From contig SVLG01000082.1 of assembly GCA_015068055.1 (NCBI GenBank), forward strand, positions 1-6,782: a stretch of DNA of 6,782 nt, given 5' to 3'. The DNA is from Oscillospiraceae bacterium. GTDB lineage: Bacteria > Bacillota_A > Clostridia > Oscillospirales > Oscillospiraceae. A program made the translations under genes and the position numbers. The stretch's first letter is position 1. Each line of letters begins with the position of its first letter. Below are positions 1 to 5,059 of the stretch, piece by piece. The notes under the pieces are model-generated. The model did no database searches. It had not been told where the DNA came from and saw only the letters and a program-made list of their open reading frames with translations.

Positions 1-891
1 GTCGTTGGCCTTGGCCAGCTCTACGGCCAGATAGAAGCCCTCGGGGTTTTCGGGGTTGGGGGAGACCACGGTGGGGAAGTTGCCGTCGATGACCATCTGC
101 TTCTCTTCGCACAGCAGGTGCTTCACGCCGGCGCGCCTCAGGGCCTCGGGAACCAGCTTGTGGCCGCAGCCGTGGAAGGGGGTATAGACCAGCTTGAACT
201 GGTCAGCCACGGCAGGGATGACGGTGGGATCGCTGACCTGCTCCATGACGTTGCTCAGGAAGGCCTCATCGGTCTCCTCGCCCATGACGGTGATCATGCC
301 GGCCTTCACAGCCTCGTCATAGTCCATGCGCTTGATGCCGGTGAAGATGTCCACCTTCTCCAGCTCAGCGGACACGGCGCTGGCGTGCTTGGGGGGCAGC
401 TGGGCGCCGTCGGCCCAGTAGACCTTGTAGCCGTTGTAGGCCTTGGGGTTGTGGCTGGCGGTGACGTTGATACCGGCCTGGCAGTTGTAGTGACGGACGG
501 TAAAGCTCAGCTCGGGAGTGGGGCGCAGGGACTCGAAAATACGGACATAGACGCCGTTGCCGGCCATGACCTCAGCGGCAGCCCTGGCAAACTCCATGCC
601 ATTGAGACGGCAGTCCATGCAGATGGCAACGCCGCGCTTCTTGGCCTCGTCGCCCTCGGCGCAGATGACGTTGGCGAAGCCCTGGGTGGCGTGGCGGACC
701 ACATAGACGTTCATGTGGTGCAGGCCCATGCACATGGTGCCGCGCAGACCTGCGGTACCAAACTCCAGCGGGCCGTAGAAACGGCTCTCGATCTCCTTGG
801 GGTCGTTTTCAATGGCCTTCAGCTCGGCAAGCTCTGCCTCGGTGAGAACACCGCTGGTCAGCCATTTCTGATATTCCTTCATGTAATCCAT
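1..891 (-). CDS. pgcA: Phospho-sugar mutase (phosphoglucomutase/phosphomannomutase, PgcA type), 3'-truncated by window edge
   Basis: Only the N-terminal 297 residues are inside the window; family members are about 560-580 residues, so roughly half is missing at the left edge. The family interconverts hexose 1- and 6-phosphates (in B. subtilis PgcA, glucose 6-P to glucose 1-P, feeding UDP-glucose and wall/teichoic glycans) in the cytoplasm. Seen: the N-terminal signature EFGTAGLRG (43-51), the phosphoserine loop TASHNP (144-149, catalytic Ser146) followed by NGYKVYWADGAQL (153-165), RPTPELSF (123-130) and YTPFHG (236-241) opening the next domain. The metal-binding DPD loop would lie just past the edge. 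The start is the ATG at 891, with AAAGGAGG ending 10 nt upstream; the ATG three codons later is too far from it. Odd: residues 93-95 read DCR where B. subtilis PgcA has DSR. It follows azlD by 53 nt and may be read through from azlCD. The symbol rests on resemblance to B. subtilis PgcA; glucose versus mannose preference cannot be told. Confidence 0.93.
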   Translation of the reverse strand, partial: MDYMKEYQKWLTSGVLTEAELAELKAIENDPKEIESRFYGPLEFGTAGLRGTMCMGLHHMNVYVVRHATQGFANVICAEGDEAKKRGVAICMDCRLNGMEFARAAAEVMAGNGVYVRIFESLRPTPELSFTVRHYNCQAGINVTASHNPKAYNGYKVYWADGAQLPPKHASAVSAELEKVDIFTGIKRMDYDEAVKAGMITVMGEETDEAFLSNVMEQVSDPTVIPAVADQFKLVYTPFHGCGHKLVPEALRRAGVKHLLCEEKQMVIDGNFPTVVSPNPENPEGFYLAVELAKAND

Positions 892-923
892 TATGTAAAT
901 TCCTCCTTTAAAGTTTGGGGAAA

Positions 924-935
924 TTTCGCGCGAAA
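924..935. repeat. 12-bp perfect palindrome between azlD and the phospho-sugar mutase gene
   Basis: TTTCGCGCGAAA is its own reverse complement and sits in the 53-nt gap between the azlD stop and the mutase ATG, about 14 nt upstream of the mutase ribosome binding site. It is too short and lacks a following T-run, so it does not read as an intrinsic terminator on either strand. It could be an operator half-site pair or simply chance in a GC-rich gap. Confidence 0.4.
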
Positions 936-944
936 GGGATGGGG

Positions 945-1271
945 TCAAAAGACCAGCTGCACCAGCAGCATATAAACAACGGTACTGGCGGCAATGCTGA
1001 GGAGGGTGTTGCGCTTCCAGACGTGGAGCGCGGCAGCCAGTGCTACGCCGATGGCCTCGGGAATGCCGTGGGGCCACGCAGTCAGGGAAACGTTTTTCAG
1101 GCAGTAGACCACCAGCATGGCCATAATGGCGCAGGGGAGGACACGGCCTAAGTACATGATCGTCTTGGGGGGCTGCTTCTTTCCGCCAAAGATAAGGAAA
1201 GGCAGGGCGCGGGTGGCGAGAGTCATCACGGTGACCACCAGAACGATCAGCAGAGAATGGGAGGTGTTCAT
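945..1271 (-). CDS. azlD: AzlD family branched-chain amino acid transport protein
   Basis: 108 residues, the normal size for AzlD, the small membrane subunit that works with AzlC. In B. subtilis the pair exports branched-chain amino acids and analogues such as 4-azaleucine. Four hydrophobic stretches are visible, roughly 7-28, 38-58, 70-85 and 91-108, with the family signatures TRALPF (20-25) and LGRVLP (41-46). Almost no soluble part is present, so it is an integral inner-membrane protein. The ATG at 1271 lies 1 nt past the azlC stop, and AAGGAGG is embedded in the last azlC codons (1281-1287) with 9 nt to the start, so translation of the two is very probably coupled. The two-gene arrangement is typical and supports the call. 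Actual substrate range is inferred from the family. Confidence 0.93.
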   Translation of the reverse strand: MNTSHSLLIVLVVTVMTLATRALPFLIFGGKKQPPKTIMYLGRVLPCAIMAMLVVYCLKNVSLTAWPHGIPEAIGVALAAALHVWKRNTLLSIAASTVVYMLLVQLVF

Positions 1272-1272
1272 C

Positions 1273-1965
1273 TCAGTCCGCCTCCTTTTCCAGCTTCGTG
1301 CGCAGCGCCATGAGAAGGAAGGCGATGCCGATCATGGAGGGGATGATGAAGTTGCCCGGTCCGAAAAGAACAAGGCACACCGCAGACACGGCCAGACCGA
1401 TAAGGGCGGGTACGTGATTTTTATGGGAGAGCCACTGGTCGGTGAAGATGACCACGAAGAGCGCGGTCATGGAAAAGTCCACGCCGGTGGTGTCAAAGGG
1501 GATCACCTGTCCCAGAAGGCCGCCGATCAGGCTGCCGATGAGCCAGTAGCAGTGGTTGAGAAAGGACGTCCAGAAATAGAAGGCCGCCGGATCCACATCT
1601 TCGGGCACCTCGGTGGTGCAGACGAGAGAATAGGTCTCATCGGTGAGGGCGTGGATGAGATAGCCTTTTTTCGCGCCCTTGATAGGGCGGTAGCGTTCCA
1701 GCATGGTAAGGCCGTAGAACAGGTGGCGGGCATTGATCATCAGCGTCATCAGCGCCGCGGAAATGAGCGTGGCACCGCTGGAGAGGAGATCTACCGCCAC
1801 ATACTGCATGGAGCCGGCATAAATGGTAAGGCTCATCAGTCCCGCCCAGAGAAAGGAGTAGCCCTTGTCCTCCAGCAAAATGCCAAAGCCGATGGCAAGG
1901 ACGACATAGCCGGCCATCACCGGCAGCGTGCCGGGAAAGGCCGCTTTGATCGCGCGTTTGTTCAA
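1273..1965 (-). CDS. azlC: AzlC family branched-chain amino acid exporter, large subunit
   Basis: 230 residues, typical of AzlC, the larger membrane subunit of the AzlCD exporter for branched-chain amino acids (4-azaleucine resistance in B. subtilis). Family motifs seen are YAGSMQ (49-54), NARH (78-81) and TDET (108-111). About seven hydrophobic segments are visible: near 14-31, 38-60, 63-80, 128-150, 160-178, 183-200 and 204-222. The start is a TTG at 1965, chosen because AGAGGAA lies 7 nt upstream (1973-1979) and the protein then begins with the short basic stretch MNKRAIKAAFPG usual before the first helix; no suitable ATG lies nearby. It is the first gene after a strong promoter in the rlmH-azlC gap and is followed by azlD with only 1 nt between. 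The leader is only about 30 nt, so no T-box or leucine riboswitch fits. Confidence 0.94.
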   Translation of the reverse strand: MNKRAIKAAFPGTLPVMAGYVVLAIGFGILLEDKGYSFLWAGLMSLTIYAGSMQYVAVDLLSSGATLISAALMTLMINARHLFYGLTMLERYRPIKGAKKGYLIHALTDETYSLVCTTEVPEDVDPAAFYFWTSFLNHCYWLIGSLIGGLLGQVIPFDTTGVDFSMTALFVVIFTDQWLSHKNHVPALIGLAVSAVCLVLFGPGNFIIPSMIGIAFLLMALRTKLEKEAD

Positions 1966-2001
1966 GCTTGCGTTCCTCTTTCGTAATAGGATAACAAAAC
2001 T

Positions 2002-2030
2002 ATTTTACCAATTCTTGTTGCCCCTTTCAA
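2002..2030 (-). promoter_or_regulatory. Sigma-A type promoter for azlCD
   Basis: On the minus strand the -35 box TTGAAA (2025-2030) is separated by exactly 17 nt from the -10 box TAAAAT (2002-2007). The -10 is preceded by TGG, giving an extended -10 element. Predicted transcription start is near 1995, about 30 nt upstream of the azlC TTG. It lies in the 85-nt rlmH-azlC gap, suggesting azlCD is its own unit. No convincing terminator hairpin is visible after rlmH, so readthrough from the upstream genes remains possible. Confidence 0.75.
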
Positions 2031-2050
2031 GAGAAAAACAGTATGAGGAG

Positions 2051-2533
2051 TTATTTGTGGTACTTACTGCCCTCATTGATCTGGAAGGCGCGGTAAACCT
2101 GTTCAAGGAGCATGACCCGGGCCAGATGGTGGGGGAAGGTCATAGGGGACATGCTGAGCTTTTCCCATGCCTCTGCCTTCAGAGAGGGATGGAGACCGTT
2201 GGAGCTGCCGATGAGAAACACCAGACATTTCTCGCCGCGGTTGGCCCAGTTGGAAACCATTTTGGCCAGATCCTCGCTGGAGCGGGTCTTTCCTTCGATG
2301 CACATGGCCACAATGCTGCTGCCGGAGGGGATCTTGGCACGGACTGCCTCCGCTTCTTTGGCCAGCGCCTGCTCGATCTGGGCAGGGGAGGGGTTCTCGC
2401 TCAGCTTCTGCTCGGGCAGCTCAATGATCTCCAGCTTGCAGTGGCGGCTGAGCCGCTTGACATATTCGGCGGCGGCCTCGATATAGAATTTTTCCTTCAT
2501 CTTGCCGACGCAGATGATGCGGACATTGATCAT
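2051..2533 (-). CDS. rlmH: 23S rRNA (pseudouridine(1915)-N(3))-methyltransferase RlmH
   Basis: 160 residues, matching the family (155 in E. coli, 159 in S. aureus). RlmH is a SPOUT-class methyltransferase that uses S-adenosylmethionine to methylate N3 of pseudouridine 1915 in helix 69 of 23S rRNA on assembled ribosomes. Seen: N-terminal VGKMKEKF (9-16), EGK (80-82), the SAM-binding knot loop IGSSNGL (108-114), LSMSPMTFPHHLARVMLLEQ, and the conserved C-terminus YRAF (147-150) ending in YHK (158-160). The loop has Ser110 where E. coli (GGPEGL) and S. aureus (GGSLGL) have the second Gly. Its ATG overlaps the walJ stop by 4 nt (ATGA), so it is probably translationally coupled to walJ. It is the family known as OrfX in staphylococci, whose 3' end is the SCC attachment site; nothing resembling an SCC insertion follows here. 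Confidence 0.97.
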   Translation of the reverse strand: MINVRIICVGKMKEKFYIEAAAEYVKRLSRHCKLEIIELPEQKLSENPSPAQIEQALAKEAEAVRAKIPSGSSIVAMCIEGKTRSSEDLAKMVSNWANRGEKCLVFLIGSSNGLHPSLKAEAWEKLSMSPMTFPHHLARVMLLEQVYRAFQINEGSKYHK

Positions 2534-3318
2534 ATGCTCGTTCCTGCCTTCTCTATGTAGGTAATGGTCATCTTCTCCCGGGGCGCTACGGTCAGACGGC
2601 CGTCGTAGCCCTTGGCTTCCAGCGCCCGCCCCACGGCGTTGAGCGCCATCTGTGGGGTGTTGTTCTCCTTGCTCAGGTGGGCAAGGATGATGTTTCGCGT
2701 ACCGAAATGGGCGGCATCACAGGCAAAAAAGGCGGCGGTGTCGTTGCTCAAATGACCGTAAGGGCCGAGAACTCGATCTTTAAGGTGATAGGGGTAGGGG
2801 CCGGAGAGGAGGGTCTCCACATCGTGATTGGCCTCCAGAAAGAGAAGGTCAACCCCCAGAAGCTGCTTTGCGCCTGCGGGGAGAATGCCGGTGTCGGTGA
2901 GATAACCAAAGCGCAGATCCTGCCATGCAACATGGTAGCCGGTGGAGCCGGATGCGTCGTGGCTGGTGGGGATACTGGTGATGCGGCAATCGTTTACCGT
3001 GACGCTGCTGCCCAGCGCAAAGGGGTAGAGACAGCGGTCGATGCCGGCGATGCGATAGCTCAGCTGTCTGGCGCACTCCTCGCTGCAATGGATGGCGGGA
3101 GCATGGTGCTTGAGCAGCGTGGTAAGGCCGCCGATATGATCGCCGTGGGAATGGGTGATAAAAATGGCGGACAGGTCATCGATGCCGAGGCCCAGCTCCT
3201 TCAAAGAAGAAACGATGCGGCGGCAGCTGATGCCGGCGTCGATGAGAATATGGGTATCTCCGCAGGAGAGGAGGGAAGCGTTTCCCGCGGAGGAACTGGC
3301 AAAGGTACAAAATCGCAT
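2530..3318 (-). CDS. walJ: MBL-fold metallohydrolase WalJ (YycJ)
   Basis: 262 residues, the usual size of YycJ/WalJ, a cytoplasmic metallo-beta-lactamase-fold protein of the WalRK cluster. Seen: the opening SSSAGN (8-13) typical of this family, the metal site HSHGDH (56-61), a second histidine in TSHD (118-121), the aspartate in TDTG (141-144), and later GHLSND and the C-terminal LAHLSKENN that carries the last metal ligand. The metal ligands are complete, so an active hydrolase is expected. The substrate is uncertain; the B. subtilis protein is reported to act as a nuclease, and the streptococcal homologue is linked to wall synthesis and division. The start is the ATG at 3318, with AGAAAGG upstream. 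The gene follows a 229-nt hairpin-rich gap after murA and overlaps rlmH by 4 nt. Confidence 0.93.
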   Translation of the reverse strand: MRFCTFASSSAGNASLLSCGDTHILIDAGISCRRIVSSLKELGLGIDDLSAIFITHSHGDHIGGLTTLLKHHAPAIHCSEECARQLSYRIAGIDRCLYPFALGSSVTVNDCRITSIPTSHDASGSTGYHVAWQDLRFGYLTDTGILPAGAKQLLGVDLLFLEANHDVETLLSGPYPYHLKDRVLGPYGHLSNDTAAFFACDAAHFGTRNIILAHLSKENNTPQMALNAVGRALEAKGYDGRLTVAPREKMTITYIEKAGTSI

Positions 3319-3346
3319 GGGTCGGGTCGCCTTTCTTGAAAATAGA

Positions 3347-3374
3347 AAAGAGGGTAATTTCGATTACCCTCTTT
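3347..3374 (-). terminator. 12-bp perfect hairpin upstream of walJ, possible intrinsic terminator or attenuator
   Basis: Positions 3347-3358 and 3363-3374 are perfect reverse complements (AAAGAGGGTAAT / ATTACCCTCTTT) around a 4-nt loop. On the coding (minus) strand the stem ends in CTCTTT and continues TCTATTTTC, a discontinuous U-rich tail. The stem has only four G-C pairs, so termination would be weak or partial. It ends 28 nt before the walJ ATG, just upstream of the ribosome binding site, and would separate walJ-rlmH from murA. It could instead act as an mRNA-stabilising or processing hairpin. Confidence 0.45.
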
Positions 3375-3389
3375 CAAAGCTTCGCAGAA

Positions 3390-3409
3390 TTCGCATCCGC
3401 AGGTGCGAA
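3390..3409. repeat. Imperfect inverted repeat in the murA-walJ gap
   Basis: TTCGCA (3390-3395) pairs with TGCGAA (3404-3409). Allowing one bulged T, two further C-G pairs close a 3-nt loop, giving 8 bp in all. It lies between two larger hairpins. No U-tract follows on either strand. Confidence 0.45.
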
Positions 3410-3422
3410 AAGATTGTAATAT

Positions 3423-3455
3423 GTTTTTTTCGGCGACATGTGCGTCGGAAAAAAC
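3423..3455 (+). repeat. 13-bp hairpin that pairs better on the plus strand
   Basis: Plus-strand positions 3423-3435 pair with 3443-3455 around a 7-nt loop (3436-3442). G3423-C3455 and six T-A pairs form the base; then come C-G and G-C pairs with two G-T wobbles (3430/3448 and 3433/3445). Read on the gene strand, the wobbles become A-C mismatches that break the stem. It is therefore a better RNA structure in the antisense direction. No function is recognised. Confidence 0.55.
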
Positions 3456-3491
3456 TCTTCTCGGCGAGCAAACGTGCGAACGAAGTGAGTG

Positions 3492-3501
3492 CGCTGCAGC
3501 G
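3492..3501. repeat. 10-bp palindrome in the murA-walJ gap
   Basis: CGCTGCAGCG is its own reverse complement. It lies within a GC-rich stretch (about 3466-3513) containing several GTGCG and GCAGC words. It sits between the larger hairpins at 3423-3455 and 3514-3543 and may be part of the same repeated palindromic unit. Confidence 0.4.
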
Positions 3502-3513
3502 AGCCGCAGCACC

Positions 3514-3543
3514 TCGCTTGGAAAGACGAGTCTTTTCAAGCGA
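3514..3543 (+). repeat. 13-bp hairpin directly after the murA stop
   Basis: Positions 3514-3526 (TCGCTTGGAAAGA) pair with 3531-3543 (TCTTTTCAAGCGA) around the loop CGAG, with a single G-T wobble at 3521/3536 on the plus strand. The stem begins 4 nt past the murA stop. On the gene strand the wobble is an A-C mismatch and no U-run follows (the next bases are GGTGCTGC), so it is not a normal intrinsic terminator for murA. Confidence 0.55.
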
Positions 3544-3547
3544 AAGT

Positions 3548-4843
3548 TTAGCCTGCGCTGAGGGCCTCTTCCTCGTCGGGCACTTCCACGCTGACGATGT
3601 TGCCGCCCAGATTGCGGAACTTCTCAATGACGTTTTCGTAGCCGCGCTCAATATACTGTACGCCGGTGATCTCGCTTCTGCCGTTGGCGGCCAGAGCGAC
3701 GATGATCATGGCGGCGCCGGCACGCAGGTCACAGGCCTGCATCTGAGCGCCGGTAAGCTGCTCCACGCCGTCGATGATGGCCAGATTCTCGTTGACCTGA
3801 ATCTGGGCGCCCATGCGCTTGAACTCCTCCACATAACGGAAGCGGCTGGCCCAGACGCTCTCAGTGACGATGCTGGTACCCTCTGCCAGGCAGAGAGCCG
3901 CGGCCATCTGGGGCTGCATATCAGTGGGGAAGCCGGGATAGGGCATGGTCTTGATATTGGTCTTGCGGAGCTTGCCGATGCGGCGCACCAGCAGGCAGTC
4001 GTCGATCTCCTCCACCTCAACGCCCATTTCCAGCAGCTTTGCGGTGATACAGTCCATGTGCTTGGGAATAATGTTGCACACGCGGACCTGACCGCCGCAG
4101 GCGGCGACGGCAGCCATGTAGGTGCCGGCCTCGATCTGGTCGGGGATGATGGAGTAGGTACCGCCGTGGAGACGCTCCACGCCGCGGATCTTGATGATAT
4201 CGGTGCCTGCGCCCTTAATATCGGCGCCCATGGAGTTGAGGAAGTTGGCCACATCCACGATGTGGGGCTCCTTGGCCACATTTTCAATAACGGTCTGGCC
4301 GTCAGCCAGAGCGGCAGCCATCATGATATTGATGGTGGCGCCTACGCTGACCTTGTCCAGGAAAATACTGGCGCCGGAGAGACGGCCGCCGGCAGTGGTG
4401 GCATTGATGAAGCCGCCCTGTACGTCCGTCTCGGCACCCAGAGCATTGAAGCCCTTGAGGTGCTGGTCGATGGGGCGGGTACCGCCAAAGTTGCAGCCGC
4501 CGGGCAGAGCGACATCGGCAGCGCCGAAACGGCCCAGCAGAGCGCCGATCATGTAGTAGGAAGCGCGGCAGCGGCGGGCCAGATCATAGGGGACCTGGCT
4601 GTTGCGGATGTGGCGGGCATCGATCTCCACCGTGTTCTTATTGATGGAGCGGATGTTGGCACCCAGACCCTGCAGAATGGAGAGCAGGAGGGATACGTCG
4701 CTGATCTGGGGAATATTCTCGATGCGGCACACGCCGTCAACCATAAGCGCTGCGGGAATGATGGCAACGGCTGCATTTTTCGCGCCGCTGATATGGACCT
4801 CGCCAAAGAGGGGATTGCCGCCCTCAACGATATACTTTGTCAA
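3548..4843 (-). CDS. murA: UDP-N-acetylglucosamine 1-carboxyvinyltransferase MurA
   Basis: 431 residues (E. coli MurA 419). It transfers enolpyruvate from phosphoenolpyruvate to UDP-GlcNAc in the cytoplasm, the first committed step of peptidoglycan synthesis and the fosfomycin target. Seen: SGAKN (19-23, Lys22), the catalytic loop LPGGC with Cys117 (E. coli Cys115), FPTDMQ with Asp308 (E. coli 305), LRAGAA with Arg374 (E. coli 371) and ERGYE with Arg400 (E. coli 397). Cysteine at the active site predicts fosfomycin sensitivity of this enzyme. The numbering offset rises from 2 to 3 between Cys117 and Arg123, showing one extra residue in the catalytic loop (CNFGGTRP). The start is a TTG at 4843, with AAGGAG 9 nt upstream (4853-4858), giving the usual MTKYIVEGG opening. 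It lies between yycI and walJ with its own apparent promoter. Whether a second murA paralogue exists elsewhere cannot be seen. Confidence 0.97.
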   Translation of the reverse strand: MTKYIVEGGNPLFGEVHISGAKNAAVAIIPAALMVDGVCRIENIPQISDVSLLLSILQGLGANIRSINKNTVEIDARHIRNSQVPYDLARRCRASYYMIGALLGRFGAADVALPGGCNFGGTRPIDQHLKGFNALGAETDVQGGFINATTAGGRLSGASIFLDKVSVGATINIMMAAALADGQTVIENVAKEPHIVDVANFLNSMGADIKGAGTDIIKIRGVERLHGGTYSIIPDQIEAGTYMAAVAACGGQVRVCNIIPKHMDCITAKLLEMGVEVEEIDDCLLVRRIGKLRKTNIKTMPYPGFPTDMQPQMAAALCLAEGTSIVTESVWASRFRYVEEFKRMGAQIQVNENLAIIDGVEQLTGAQMQACDLRAGAAMIIVALAANGRSEITGVQYIERGYENVIEKFRNLGGNIVSVEVPDEEEALSAG

Positions 4844-4887
4844 AAGAACACGCTCCTTAATTTATCACACACAAGACACAATACTGC

Positions 4888-4923
4888 TTACTCAGTCTGT
4901 CCCGGAAAAACATCTTTATCCAT
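4888..4923 (-). other. Possible 11-codon upstream reading frame in the murA leader
   Basis: Within the predicted murA leader, an ATG at 4923 opens an 11-codon frame (MDKDVFPGQTE) ending in TAA at 4888-4890, 30 nt before the murA ribosome binding site. The only purine-rich upstream words are GGGA (8 nt away, inside a hairpin) and AAGG (3 nt away), so initiation would be weak. It may be chance; it is listed because it covers one copy of a repeated octamer. Confidence 0.2.
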
Positions 4924-4929
4924 GGGCCT

Positions 4930-4946
4930 TGTCCCGGAGGGGGACA
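4930..4946 (-). promoter_or_regulatory. Leader hairpin upstream of murA with alternative pairing partner
   Basis: On the minus strand TGTCCC (4941-4946) and GGGACA (4930-4935) form a 6-bp stem with loop CCTCC. The word CCGGGACA that supplies the 3' arm occurs twice, at 4930-4937 and 4898-4905, so the 5' arm could pair with either copy. Both lie between the predicted transcription start (about 4964) and the murA TTG. No U-run follows closely enough for a terminator. Confidence 0.35.
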
Positions 4947-4970
4947 TAATATGGCACATTAACAAATTAC

Positions 4971-4998
4971 AGTATAACAGATATTCCGGTGAAAGCAA
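4971..4998 (-). promoter_or_regulatory. Extended -10 promoter for murA
   Basis: On the minus strand the -10 box TATACT (4971-4976) is preceded by TGT, giving a TG-extended -10. A partial -35 box TTGCTT (4993-4998) lies 16 nt upstream. The surrounding DNA is clearly more AT-rich than the genes. The predicted start near 4964 gives murA a leader of about 120 nt, so murA can be expressed independently of the upstream yycH-yycI message. Confidence 0.65.
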
Positions 4999-5059
4999 TA
5001 TGAGTTATAAAAATGTTTTTGTTGAATACAAATATAAATTGGTGAAAAACAGCCATAAA

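Noticed and set aside
905..952. Promoter for the phospho-sugar mutase starting from TTGACC near the azlD stop
   Set aside because: The -35-like TTGACC is good, but at 16-18 nt there is only AAATTT or AATTTC, a poor -10, overlapping the palindrome. Readthrough from azlCD is as likely.
118..975. A 285-codon plus-strand open frame opposite the phospho-sugar mutase
   Set aside because: The minus strand encodes an unmistakable phospho-sugar mutase with all N-terminal motifs; the plus-strand product is compositionally skewed and has no recognisable domain.
1117..1986. A 289-codon plus-strand open frame opposite azlD and azlC
   Set aside because: AzlC and AzlD motifs, tandem ribosome binding sites and a promoter are all on the minus strand; the plus-strand product has no membrane or catalytic pattern.
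1966..2000. T-box or amino acid riboswitch controlling azlCD
   Set aside because: The predicted leader is only about 30 nt, too short for a T-box, and holds no conserved T-box sequence or terminator hairpin.
2051..2071. SCC-type attachment site at the 3' end of rlmH
   Set aside because: The codons for the terminal YHK are conserved because the protein is, but the DNA differs from the staphylococcal att core, and no recombinase, direct repeat or foreign segment follows; azlCD begins within 85 nt.
5000..5059. Terminator after yycI in the AT-rich stretch
   Set aside because: TTTGT/ACAAA around ATTCA is only 5 bp and AT-rich; its T-run lies several bases further on, so it does not make a credible intrinsic terminator.
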